Source: Tribonema minus (Eukaryota > Sar > Xanthophyceae > Tribonematales > Tribonemataceae). From it: a stretch of 64,000 bases of DNA. Below the pieces are notes generated by a model. That model saw only the letters and a list, made by a program, of their open reading frames with translations, was not told where the DNA came from and did no database searches. A program made the translations under genes and the position numbers. The stretch is taken from positions 124,001-188,000 of the forward strand of contig JAFCMP010000024.1 in the NCBI GenBank assembly GCA_017506865.1, written 5' to 3'. Below are positions 30,726 through 41,684 of this stretch, piece by piece. Numbering within the stretch: the first letter of the stretch is position 1; every line of letters begins with the position of its first letter.

Positions 30726-33700
30726 GTCGCCGGTCCTCTGGCTCAACACCCCTGACAATCCCCTAACAGGTGCTCTTTGGGGGGGGAATCCCCTGGGGCT
30801 CACACCTGCGCAGCTGTCCCGCCTGGCGCTGGGCGGCCGTTGTGGCCGTGCGCCGTGCACTGTGATGCTGCAACGTGTAACAGGCCAGAAGCCAAAGGAT
30901 GAAAGCGTAAGCTCAGGTTTACTGCTTTGCGCTCTCGCTCCGCCCCCGATGATCCCACATGCACTCTGCACCTCGCAAGTCGCCCCGGCCACCGCCTCCG
31001 GTGACACCGTTTTGTAAATAGTTTTGTAAACACTGTTGCGGCGGGGGGGGGGGGGGGGCTGCTTTTGGGCAGGGTGGGGAATGCAGCAATGGATGATGCC
31101 TTTCATGCCTTTGCCGCTCAGTCTACAAAACAGGCGTCATCATTTAGAGCACAAGAGGTGATCGGGCAGTGTCCACTGATTTGCAGAGTGCTGTGGCGGC
31201 AGCAGCTCCTTGTGCTCTTCCACATTTTTTTTTTCAAAGGGGACTTCGTGCTTGTGCCCAGTGGGCGGGGGGGGAGCAAGGGTGTCGGAGGGGGGGGGGC
31301 TGGGCCTGTGGGTTCGGCACTGCTCATGGTGCAGTATTCTGCAACCACTGCCAGTGTGTGACGCCAGAATTTCTCCTGCGCCTACCTCCCTTGCCAGTTT
31401 TTGTGGGTCTCCCGGGCCGGCGGCAGCGGAGCACGCGTCTTTGGGCATGCGCGCCGCGCCGCCGCTCCCAGCAGCGTTGCTGTCGCTGATGTGCAACAGT
31501 CATACAGCCATATCCCCACGCAAGAGCAAGAGAGCACATGTCAATGAAGGAAATGTTGTCTTGATTGTCGTTTTTTGGGCAGCGCTGCAATGGTATACAA
31601 TCTTTGTGTTTGTTCAGAACTTGCCAGCGTGTTGGTGGAACTTTGCAAGTGGCAACTACTAATGTTAAGTACGGAACACCTTGGCCATTCAACTGTGAGG
31701 TCTTCCAAGCCCACCACTTCCCGCCTAATAGTACGAGGAAGATGGCCGTGGTGAAAACAAACGTCAAGGAATGCTAAGGTTTGTTGTACGTTTTAGTAAT
31801 CCTCACTTAAGGGGGCGAAAAAGTTCACATGGTAGATGTACAGCCTGCCAGAATCATTATGCATCTTGTGGACATTAATATTTCAATGCTCTTGTGGACA
31901 TTAATATTTCAATGCGCATTGACCATTATGAAGTGCACTTCTTCATGACATCGCAATGTGACATCTTGTCCCCCACTACGTTCTCGTACATCTGCATCCC
32001 TCACTTGGACTCCACCATGGGCGCCTACAACACACAGTGGGTACGCCGTGTGAACCACTGCCGATAGAGCTATAGAACCACTGCTGATAGAGCTATAGCT
32101 CTATAGAGCTATAGTCTATAGCTATATAGCTATAGAGCTATAGTCTATAGCTATATAGCTATAGATAGCTATAGTCTATATAGCTTTATAGCTATATATA
32201 GCTATAGATAGCTATAGTCTATAGTCTATATAGCTGTATAGATAGCTATAGTCTATAGTCTATATAGCTATATAGACTATAGTCTATATAGCTATATAGA
32301 CTATAGACTATAGCTATCTATGGACTATAGCTATCTATATAGAACTATAGTTCTATAGAACTATAGCTCTATAGCTATAGCTATAGCTCTATAGAACTAT
32401 ATAGAACTATAGTTCTATAGAACTATAGCTCTATAGCATAGCTATAGCTCTATAGAAGAACTATATAGATCTATAGCTCTATAGAGCTATAGTCTATAGA
32501 GCTTTAGCTATCTATGGTTCTATAGAGCTATAGCTCTATCTATAGCTCTATAGAGCTATAGATACTCGCTATACTCTATAGAGTATCTATGGCTCTATAG
32601 AGCTTATAGAGTTATAGCTCTATCTATAGCTCTATAGCTATAGATAGAGCTATAGAGCTATAGATAGAGCTACAGCTGAGCAATGCTATGCATTGTAGAG
32701 CTAGGTGACTGGCTGCTGCGTTTGATGAAGTGTACAGGCGTGTGTGTAAAGATGCCTGAAAGCGTTGCTTCCAACACATTCTCAGATGATGGACCCCTTG
32801 CACGTGCCTAACACAATCTTGCCATCTTGCCTGATGTTAACTTTCCATTTCAGGATCTGCAAGTGTCAAATGCACTAGTCATTGCATGCAGGACAACAGC
32901 ATCAACGAATGTTCTGAGCATTGAGCCTCTCTCTCGCATACTATGCAGGCGGCCTTTTAGGGCAGAGAGATGCCAGCTGGCCATTGAAATCTGGCAGGCC
33001 ATTGCACGATCATAAGTCATCAAGCACAGATATCATATGCTGATCTCCACGGCATTATCACGAGCATCATGGTTCTTCACACTATGTAGGGGTTCGTACT
33101 TACACCCTGTCCTTCCGAAACCACAGCCTACCTACTAGTTCAAAATCAGCAGTCAGTGACACGTCAACGGCCAGAACTGCGCCCTTGGAGTTAAACAACG
33201 GAGTTCCACCAGTCAGCCGGCACATGCGCTGCTACACCCAGCTGCGCAGGCACGCGTGGCATCAGGGGCTCAGCAAGGGTAATGGCGCTGCCCCCATCAG
33301 TCAACTTCAACAAGCTGAAGGGGCAGCGGCTGTCTCAGGCAAATCTTCAGCGCGCCCATGCTGGCCGCACCATAATCTTGGCATCGGCGCAACTGCCATG
33401 CACTGCCAGCATATGCACCGGCTGCCGGCAGCATAACAGCTGTATGATGGTGTTGCTGGATAAGCTGAGGGGCAGCAGCGACAGCTCCAGCTGTAGCTCC
33501 AGCTACATGGCATGTCCATCTTTGCAGACTGTGCATCTTGCAGAGCACTGACACACGCTCAGTTCCAGAACAAGGCCCGTGTTGCCCAGCGTGTATCTAT
33601 TGCCATCTCTCTTGGTACTGACTCCAAGACAAGCCTGACGTCCCCATACTGTTGAGCGGCTCAGCTGGCCTGACCCTGATGGATGCTCATGACCGTCATG

Positions 33701-35322
33701 GATGTCCTTCTTAGCAGCATGCTGCTGCCGCTCAGCGTGTCCAGCAAAACCATCATGCAGCTGGTATATAGCCAGTGTGTAAGCTGGCAATGCATGGCAG
33801 CTGCGCCGCTGAAACTTTGCCTGAAGCGGCGCCGGCCTTCAGGTTGCTGAGGACCTCACACTGTGGCCGATGGGGGCCCCGGGCAGCGCCCCGATGCCAC
33901 ACTTGCCTGCGCAGCTGGGATTAGCAGCGCATGTGCGGGCTGACTGGTTGTAGTTACGTTGTTGACGTTCTGGCTGTTGACGTAACTGCTGATTTTGTTG
34001 GCGGGCTGTGAGTAGTAAGGACAGCTAGGGTAGTTCCAAATCTTACCGTCACTCTGTGGCATACCGCGAAGGACCACGACGCTCGTGACAATGCTGTGGC
34101 GATCCGCATCTCTTCTAGGTTAGCCGCGGTTATGCAGTGGCCTGCCGGATTTCAATGGCTGGCATCTCTGAGACTCTCAGACTGCCTTGAGAGGCAGTAC
34201 ATGCTCCAGAAAGACTCTGTGGCTCAACACTCAGAACATGTGCGCAACAGTTACTGTTGATGCTGTTAACAATTGTCTTGCATGCAATGACAAGTGCCAA
34301 TGACACTTTCATGAATGGAATGACAACAGCAAGCAATTTGATTGATTGTGGTCAGGTGCAAGGGGTACATCAGGGGACGTGTTTGAAGCATGCAACGCTT
34401 GTAGGCATCTTAACGCATGTAGAATATTGAAACGGAACAGCCAGTCGCCTAGACACGTCATAGCACTGGCGTGCATATCATCAGTTCCATCGGCAGCGCT
34501 TCACACGCCATGGCGTACTCTCTGCGAGTTATGGCAACCATGGTGGAGTCCATGTGAGGGTGACAGGTGTACGATTACGTAGTTGGGGGCCCGGGGAACT
34601 TGAAGTTGCCATACATATGGTGATGCCATTAAGATGCGATGGTCAATGCGCATTGAAACATCAATTTATTGCAGAGTCTGGTGGACCATCCTCCATCTGA
34701 GCATCTCTACACGCTTGACAGCCAGGATTACTAAAAAGTTCAACAAAGCTTGGCATTTCATGGCGCGTTTATTTTCATCAGATAATGTTTCAGGCGGAAA
34801 GTGGTCACGGTGGCCTTCAACTGAAGCGCAAGCAAGTTGAAAGACCTCAGATTTGACTGGCCATGACGCCCCGGACTGTGCGCGGACACTTGCAGAGTTC
34901 CACTATGCGCTGGCAGGTGCGTTTTAAATATTTACACACACATTGTAGCATTGCAGCACTGCCAAAAACAACAAGACAAGAAAGACAACATCTCAATGCT
35001 TGTGCTCTCTTGCTCTCGCGTGGACAAGACTGTATAATTTTGTACATACATCGGCGACAGCAACGCTGGGAGCGGCGCACACGCCCACAATGCAGTGCGT
35101 GCCGCCACAGCCGCCAGATACCCACAACTTCTAAGTGGGAGCGCAAAGCAGACTGAGTCACTTGGCAAGCCTAGGCAGCTGCGCGTTCATGCTCTGGCGG
35201 CTTCTGGCTTGTCACAGGTGGCAGCAGCCCAGTGCACAGCGCACAGCTGTGGCCGCAGCAGCGCCAGGCGGGACAGCTGTGCAGGTCTGCCGCAGGGGAC
35301 CCACCCCCCCAAAGCGCCCCAA
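30726..35322. other. Core of the inverted duplication; possible decayed gene
   Basis: The two sides are homologous, but no intact gene is seen. Blocks that stay partly open in both arms are VSNALVIACRTTASTNVLSI (32866, +) with VSLALVIACKTI (about 34303, -), and a segment around KISSYVNSQNVNN (about 34000, -) with its plus-strand mirror near 33150-33260. A single-copy plus-strand candidate last exon lies at the centre (33544-33655, after ttgcag, coding QFQNKARVAQRVSIAISLGT and ending in TGA). Poly-G runs lie at 31041-31057 and 31267-31302. A tandem 25-mer is at 31864-31913 and a long CTATAG array at 32064-32685. Read as the remains of a third duplicated gene; not identified. Confidence 0.4.
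32064..32685. repeat. AT-rich array of palindromic CTATAG / AGCTATAGCT words, left arm only
   Basis: About 620 bp consist almost only of AGCTATAG, TCTATAGA and TATAGCTATA permutations, all self-complementary at the 4-8 base scale and degenerate rather than a pure microsatellite. The matching place in the right arm (about 34360-34625) lacks it, so the array arose or expanded after the inverted duplication. It could form cruciforms or many hairpins, which fits an unstable palindrome region. Confidence 0.85.
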
Positions 35323-37698
35323 TCAGGGGATTGTCGGGGGGTGTTGAGCAAGGGTGCTGGCGAGAGCCTCGCCCTCAAACGCGTATGCGCGCAGCTTCTG
35401 GTTGCGATACGGCTGGCGCAGCTTCTGGAGCGCGCGGGTCTCGATTTGGCGCACGCGCTCGCGCGTCACGCAGAAGAGCTGGCTGATCTCCTCGAGCGTA
35501 CGCGCACGCCCGTCGTCGAGGCCGAAGCGCAGGCACACGACCTCCTGCTCGCGCGGGCTAAGCGTGTTCAGCAGCTGCGTTATGCTCTCTTTGAGCATGG
35601 ACTGCTGCGCGCGGTCTTCCGGCAGCGGCTCCGAGTCGTGCAGCAAGTTCTCCAGCCGCGGCGTCCTGCCCGACTTGCCGCCGAGTGACACCGCTGACCC
35701 CTTGTGTGCACTGTTGAGCGGCTGCTCCATGGACAGCACCGTGGCGGAGCGCGCCGCCTTGCAATAGAACTCGATTTTCTGGGCCGGGACCTGGGGTGTG
35801 GGTAGGGGATGAGAGGGGGGGGGGGGGGTGGGGTCAGGTGCCAACTTGTCAGGTGCCGACTTGTTAGGTGCCGGCTTGTCAGGTGCCGAGTTATGCAGAC
35901 ATACAGGATGTTTTCTGTAGTGGGACTAAGATACGTTTGGAGGCCCAGCATGACAAGACTCTTGAGCACCTGCAAAACTGATGCTGATGAGCAGCAGTGC
36001 GTGTCACAATGCAGAGGGGCGTCGCGGATGATTGGCTGCTGTTGTCGATGTGGCGCACGATGTGCAGGAGCTTGGACTGCATGTACTGAAGCAGTGACGT
36101 CGTGAAGCAGCAGGTCTGGGAAGACCATAAAGGGCTGAAATGCATGACTTTACTGATGATGACGTCCTGACAACAGCACAATGTCATGCAGCATAAAAAT
36201 GTGTGCTGCAAATTGCCCAGAGCTCTCATCAAGAGATTGGTGACGAATGACAAAGCCACATGCAAGAATCCTCGCTGCATATATCCCCGCTGCATACTTT
36301 GACAACATGAGGCGAGTGCCTGTAGGTGCTGCAAAAAACCACGTCCTCTAAATTTCTACAAGTGCTAAAAATGCAACGCTAGCTCAATAAGGTGCTGAAG
36401 ACAAGCATTGACGCTACCACTCACTTTCACAGCAAACGTCTACCTATCATCCTTGACAGAAAGGAGGGTGATTGTACACTGACACAACACAAATGAGGGC
36501 AAATTAAACCTCAAGATGGGGCTAATACACAGATGCGGTGAGGTACGGCTGCTCAGTTGGCGCACTCACAAGCATGAAATCGCCGCAGAGCAATGCAACG
36601 TGATACTATAGTGGACTGGGATGTGGTCTCACAAACAACACAGCTTTAAACATCAGCTGTAAAAGTTGTGATCGCAGTTGACGTTGAGGTGGCACAAGAA
36701 AGAATTGCAACTGCGCAGTGCGGGCCACCCACCTGCAACCGCAAGCTCAGCTCCCTATATGTTGGTGTGCGCCCTAAATCCAGACTGAGTTCCCTGGTCG
36801 CGCGCTTGATGCTGTTCAGCAAGTCGTGCACGTGCACAGGCAGCCGGATGGTGCGCCCCTGGTTAGCGATGGCGCGCGCGATGGACTGCTTTATCCAGCA
36901 TGTGGCGTACGTGGAGAACTTGAACCCCTTGTCAGGGTCAAACATCTCTGGAGCCTTCATCAGCCCGAACGACCCCTCCTGGACAAGGTCCCACAGAGCC
37001 AGACCCCCGGGCCGGCGCTTGTAGCGCTTGGCAATGGACATGGCGAGCCTCAAGTTCGCAGTAACCATGGTCGTCTTGGCGTAAGCCGAGCGTATCATGT
37101 TGAGGTTCAGAATATCCTCATCGACCCCCATGTGGGCAGCCCACTCAGCGCGGCTGGGCTGTCGCCCCAGCCGCACCGCCAGCACCTCTTTCGCTGCTTC
37201 CCACTCCAACCCCAGCTGTATATGTCTTCCCAGTGTAACTTCCTCCTCTGGCTTAAGCAAGTCGACCTGCACACAAGCGTGTGTGGTGCGATGAGTTGCA
37301 GCGTGGGTATGCGTCAGCTGTCACAAGAGGTGTGGCGCAGGCGCCGTATAATATGTTAAGCGCGGCTATAGCGCAGCAAAGCACAACGAAGCAAGGCGTT
37401 TCGCTGCGCGGTGCTGTTTATCATCGCTGCTCATCGCTACTGCGCCTTCACGCAATGTCGTTGTCTCGCCCACACACATACTCACAGCGCTCATCGTGCA
37501 AGGTACCAGCTAAGGGCACCAGCCTGAGTGCCAACTGGCGAGACAGACCCCCCGTTGATGAATGCTGACGCATCATGCGCGTCCCGAGCTGCGATCTCCC
37601 TCTTTCTCATTGACGCCGCCCTCGTCTGCCCGACACCTTGCTGGTGAGACCTTATCGCTTTGAGGAGATTATGCACGGTGGCGCTTCGCAGGCTGCTG

Positions 37699-37730
<32 letters not shown>

Positions 37731-37829
37731 CAACGCAAACTGTCTGCTGCAAAGAGGCGATACTGTGGTGAAGGCTTGGGCGTTGACCAGCAGCGTCGCC
37801 ACAACCATCAGCACGCCTCGTCTCGGCAT
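35323..37829 (-). pseudogene. Plastid sigma-70 factor, right-arm copy, one-base deletion at the end of exon 1
   Basis: Exons are about 37829-37490, 37266-36733 and 35790-35323. Leader MPRRGVLMVVATLLVNAQAF, then a shorter poly-Gln run (about 10). Exon 2 keeps regions 1.2-2.4 including NQGRTIRLPVHVHD, with the normal Q where the left copy has a stop, but has TCW for TWW in region 2.3. Exon 3 has a consensus-like region 4 (LSPREQEVVCLRFGLDDGRA, VTRERVRQIETRALQKLRQP) and a 17-residue longer tail. In exon 1, WYLAR meets TGA because the left copy's ACCTTTCACGGATGAG is here ACCTTGCACGATGAG, one base shorter just before the donor GCGCT|gtgagt. No nearby donor restores the phase to exon 2 (GTC GAC). 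Intron 2 is about 570 bp longer than in the left arm. It could be a pseudogene, or functional if the deletion is a sequencing error. Confidence 0.8.
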
Positions 37830-38237
37830 GGTTGCACACCAGACTACGCGTGTTTCTGTGTCGAGCGCTTAGCCGAGGAGGACAAGTTGCGGTGGTGACC
37901 AGCGCAAGGTGTTGCTGCAGAGAGGCGACGTGCGAGGGCTAAGCCTTTGTTGTGGCACCGATGTGCTGTCTGACGTCGGGCAGCTGGATTGATTCACCTC
38001 GGATGCGGCAGCTTACTCGACAGTAGCGGTCATGTCTCACAATCCCGGCGCGTGTCAATCAACTCTGTTCAAAGCAAATACCCTCCCTGACACATCCGGG
38101 GGTAGGGGGCGAGGGATGCTAGGGAACGCTGCGCTCAAACGGGTCAGATACCATCACCTCAACCACAGTTCTCCTGCACACTTCAACTTCATCCTGCACT
38201 TCAAGTTGAAACAATGTGAATCGAAGGGAGATGATGA
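37830..38237. promoter_or_regulatory. Shared 5' region of the right-arm sigma and ankyrin copies
   Basis: About 410 bp, colinear (inverted) with 28462-28813 plus about 28041-28114 of the left arm. It contains the conserved CATCCGGGGGTAGGGGGCGA block and lacks the segment holding the small 85-aa ORF. Confidence 0.5.
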
Positions 38238-39968
38238 AATGGAGCGTGTAGAGACCGACAGGACGGCGAAGAAGCCTCGCAGCGAGGATGCCGTCGCTCA
38301 TGCCTCCCCTGGTCACCGTCAGCGACCTCAATGAGGTCTGCCTGCAGCACATGTTCAGCTTGGTCGGGCCAGGCCACTACATGTTCCTGGCTTGCTGCAA
38401 ACGCTGGCAGCACGCCTACTGGCTGTATGGGGAGCTCAAGATGATGACCGCGGTAGAGCACGTGGCCGACAATCTCTCCTTGCTGCAGTGGGCTGTCGAT
38501 GCGGGCGGCGGAGGTTGCCCAATGAGCGCCGACCTATGCGCCAGCGCCGCTCGCAGTGGACAGTTGCCTTTGCTGCAATGGTTGCACGACAGCCGCTGCG
38601 AGTGGGATGAGCGCATCTGCACGGAGGCCGCAAGGAGAGGAGACATCGCCATGCTCCAATGGGCTTACCAAAACCTTTGCCCTTGGAGCAGCGATGCGGC
38701 GGTGGAAGCGGCCAGGAGGGGAGATCTCGCCGAGCTGCAGTGGGCTGCAGGTGTCGGTCTCGAGCTAAACTTTGATTCGGCTCTTGCCGCGGCAGAGGGC
38801 GGGCACTTCGAGACACTGCAGTGGCTGCACGCCCAGGACACACCCTGGGAGTTCAGCTTGGTGAACTCCCCACAGGCGGCAGCGAGGTCAGGTCAGCTGC
38901 AGATTTTGCAGTGGCTCAACACGGTTGTCGCCAGCGCTCTCATGCGCACGACGGCATCAGCGCCGGCGCTGCCGCAGGCGGCCACCTGGAGGTGCTCCAG
39001 TGGCTGCGCGCGGTAGGCTGCGAGTGGGACGTAGGGACGTGCGCGGCAGCAGCTGAGGGAGGGCACTTGCGCGTGCTGCGGTACGCGCACGACAACGGTT
39101 GCCCCTGGGACGCGCAGACCTGCTCCGCGGCTGCGCGCGGCGGCCACCTCGACGTGCTCCGCTATGCCCGGCAGCAGGGGTGCCCATGGGTGCCGCGAAA
39201 GATATCAGAGCTGATCGCTGAGGGGGGGCACTTGGCGATGCTGCAGTGGGCCATAGACAATGGCTGCGGGTGGCGCCACGTCTGCGAAATGGCGGCAGCC
39301 AGGGGGGACATCGTCATGCTGGACTGGGCTCTGTCCAGCGGCGCGCCCCTAGTATACAAAAGGATATCTGATTTCGCTTTTCAGACCCGCATGTGGCTTT
39401 CTGCAGGTGGCTTCACGACAGACGGCAGGACGTCCACATGCTGCTGGTCTGCGCCGGCGCGGGGGGGCGCGTCGCGCTGCTCAAGTGGGCGCACACGCGC
39501 GGCATCCTCAGGTGGGCGCCCACCCGCGACGGCGGCAATGAAGGCATAGACTGGGTCGTGGAGGAAGCGGTCGCAAGCGGTCGTCTGGAGGTGCTGGCGT
39601 GGATGCTCGCCGCAGGCATTCTCCAACGCCCCGCGGAGCTCGAGGCCGCGCTGATGCGCACGCGAGGCACTCAACTGACGGTCTTCAACCCCGCCTGCGT
39701 TGCGGCCGCACACGGCCGCTTGAGACTCCTTCAGTGGCTCAGGGCGCATGGCTTCCTCTGGACGAGGGGCATATGCGCGGCGGCAGCGTGCAATAAGAGG
39801 ATCGGCGTGCTAGAGTGGGCGCTGGCGAACGGGTGCGAGGATCAGGAGAAGTCGATATGCCGCGTGGCAGCGGAGGGGGCGCACATGACTGTCGCTGTCT
39901 TGGACTGGGCGGAGGCGCGGGGGTGCAAGTGCGCCTTTCACAGCAGCGCGTGTCGCACGTACGCGTGA
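38238..39968 (+). pseudogene. F-box-like / ankyrin-repeat protein, right-arm copy, at least three frameshifts
   Basis: The start MERVETDRTAKKPRSED aligns with the left copy's MERERERAETARTAKQPRSE. The frame shifts near 38300 (into PLVTVSDLNEVCLQHMFSLV), again near 38930-38960 (from VVASALMRTT to GGHLEVLQWLRAVGCEWDV), and again near 39385-39400 (into FCRWLHDRRQDVHMLLVCAG). The end is RTYA, TGA at 39966-39968. Between the shifts the ankyrin units are well kept (CPWDAQTCSAAARGGHLDVL is identical to the left copy). Recent loss of function is the simplest reading; sequencing error at three places is less likely but not excluded. Confidence 0.85.
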
Positions 39969-41684
39969 GGTTGCTCGTCACGAGGAGCTAAATGTACAGA
40001 TTGCAATGGGCATTGCTGTTTCGGTGTGAGTGGTGGTGTACTGCTGAGCTTCGTTTTGTTGCGAGTGGCTCCGTTGTTTGCGTGTTTCATCATGCATGGG
40101 ATGTACTGTACTTCCAAGTATGCCGCGTATCAACCTTGTCTTTGTGCATCCAAACTGCTCAGTAAAGATGACCATCGCATTTGCGCAGTGTACGCTAGAT
40201 CTGGCAAACGGACACATTGGTGGCTGAATGACATGTCGTTGTGAGAGTGCCGGGCAAATCTCACGCTAGCTGATTCTATCACTTTGAAAGCACTGCAGAA
40301 AAGCTCCGGCACCGATTTGGTAGACTCTGATGTGCTGGCCATGAATCGTCTTGGTTGCAGAAAGTGCCACAGATCTTCACAGCGCACCGGTACCATCCTG
40401 ATAGCGCCACTTGCTGTACCTATCTGTTTGGTGGCCATTGTCTACGTCTATTGTGCGCCATATGAAATGCGCGCAGGACTTGACTCGGTTGACTTTGCGG
40501 CATGTGACTGGCACACTCCACAAAGTGGGCAGATGCGTGTTTTCCCAAAGGTGCGCACGCGTGCTACAAGGGGTCATGACGAGAAGCATTGGCGCGGAAA
40601 AGCAGCAGAGACTAAACGCCAACGGACGTCGCGATGCATAATTGCTCTGAGCATCGCCATTCATATATCGGTTGCCTTTATTGACACACCAACCATGTTG
40701 CTGGCGCTGCATTGGTGGAATTGGAAGTCTAGACTGCTCCACGTGCAGCCAACTCAGTTACCCAGGTACTCAAGTCAAGGTGCAGTATACTTTACTGAGC
40801 ACCGTGTACACCGCGCCACTACACAAATGTAACTCGCTCCCACGTAAACCCACTCTACAACTTTAAAACAACCACACCAATGACACGTACATCCTACAAG
40901 TCACGGCTGTGCACGACTGGACCGTGCCAACACACTCCGTAAAACCCAGTGCGGCGCTCTCTGGTGGGCCTTGCACGCTAGTGTAATGCGACCACCGCTG
41001 CAACAGCAGCAGCCAGAGTAGTCCCTGAATGCCGCGTTGCCACCACCCTTCACACGTCACACTCGGCACACACCGACCAAAAGCCGCAGAGATGGCACCC
41101 CCGGCTCTGACTGATACAACACTGCTGCAGACACACAGTGTAAATGTGAGCGATCGGGCAACTACCAGCACACATACCAGTCTCTAAATGCTCAAGTTGC
41201 AGTGCTCCGCGCTCAGCCCTGCGCTTAGGGTTGGCACTCCGGTTGCCCACACAAGTACCGACGGCAGCAGCACGACTCTTGCAGCTGCCGAGCCACGGCG
41301 CTTCACGCAGCGGCCGTCACTGTAGGCTGCCTCCTCATCTGCAGCGTCGGCAGCAGCAGGATACGCCCTCAGAGCAGCACCACCGCCACTGTGCCGCTGC
41401 TGCTCGCTGCTGCAGCCGACCACGCAGTTGCAGCGCTCGCGCTGGTGCGCGCGAGAGTCGCTGCACTACATCGCTGACAGCAGTGCTCAGCAGCAGCGCT
41501 CACTCCATTGCTGCGGGGCCCAATTCGCGGTCATCACGGCGGCGGCGGCTGCAGCGCAGGGCGGAATCACCGCCGCTGGCGCATGCCATGCGTTGCCGAC
41601 CTTGCCGCATGCCAGCCTGCGCAAACGCATCGCTCAACTCTTCCCATTCAAGATAAATGGCACCGGCATTGCCCGCTGCCGGCG
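39969..41684. other. Intergenic, no recognised gene
   Basis: An open frame at 40284-40832 (+) has one hydrophobic stretch (LIAPLAVPICLVAIVYVY) but no family resemblance or upstream support. A minus-strand segment coding LEWEELSDAFAQAGMRQG (about 41500-41650) just beyond the stop of the coiled-coil gene may be an alternative 3' exon. Confidence 0.45.

Larger units (their letters stand above)
26346..39968. repeat. Giant inverted duplication, arms of about 6-7 kb, centred near 33.6 kb
   Basis: The left arm (26346 to about 33480) and right arm (about 33715 to 39968) match as reverse complements over their whole lengths with many indels. Paired landmarks are ankyrin ORFs (26346-28040 with 38238-39968), sigma exons (28814-30725 with 35323-37829), GAGCAAGAGAGCACA (about 31525 with about 35005), TTCAATGCGCATTGACCAT (about 31908 with about 34644), GAGATGCCAGC (32969 with 34160), CACATGCGCTGCTA (33222 with 33926), and (C/T)TGTATGATGG-type sequence (33450 with about 33755). 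Divergence and many indels mark it as old, yet homology reaches within about 120 bp of the centre on each side. It is an evolved palindrome, not an assembly mirror. Confidence 0.88.

Noticed and set aside
26346-39968. Palindrome as a simple assembly mirror artefact
   Set aside because: Arms differ by many substitutions, indels, a 620-bp array, a 350-bp segment and different gene lesions, which an artefactual mirror would not show.
40284-40832. 182-aa plus-strand ORF with one hydrophobic stretch
   Set aside because: No family resemblance, no start context or neighbour support, and composition like intergenic DNA.
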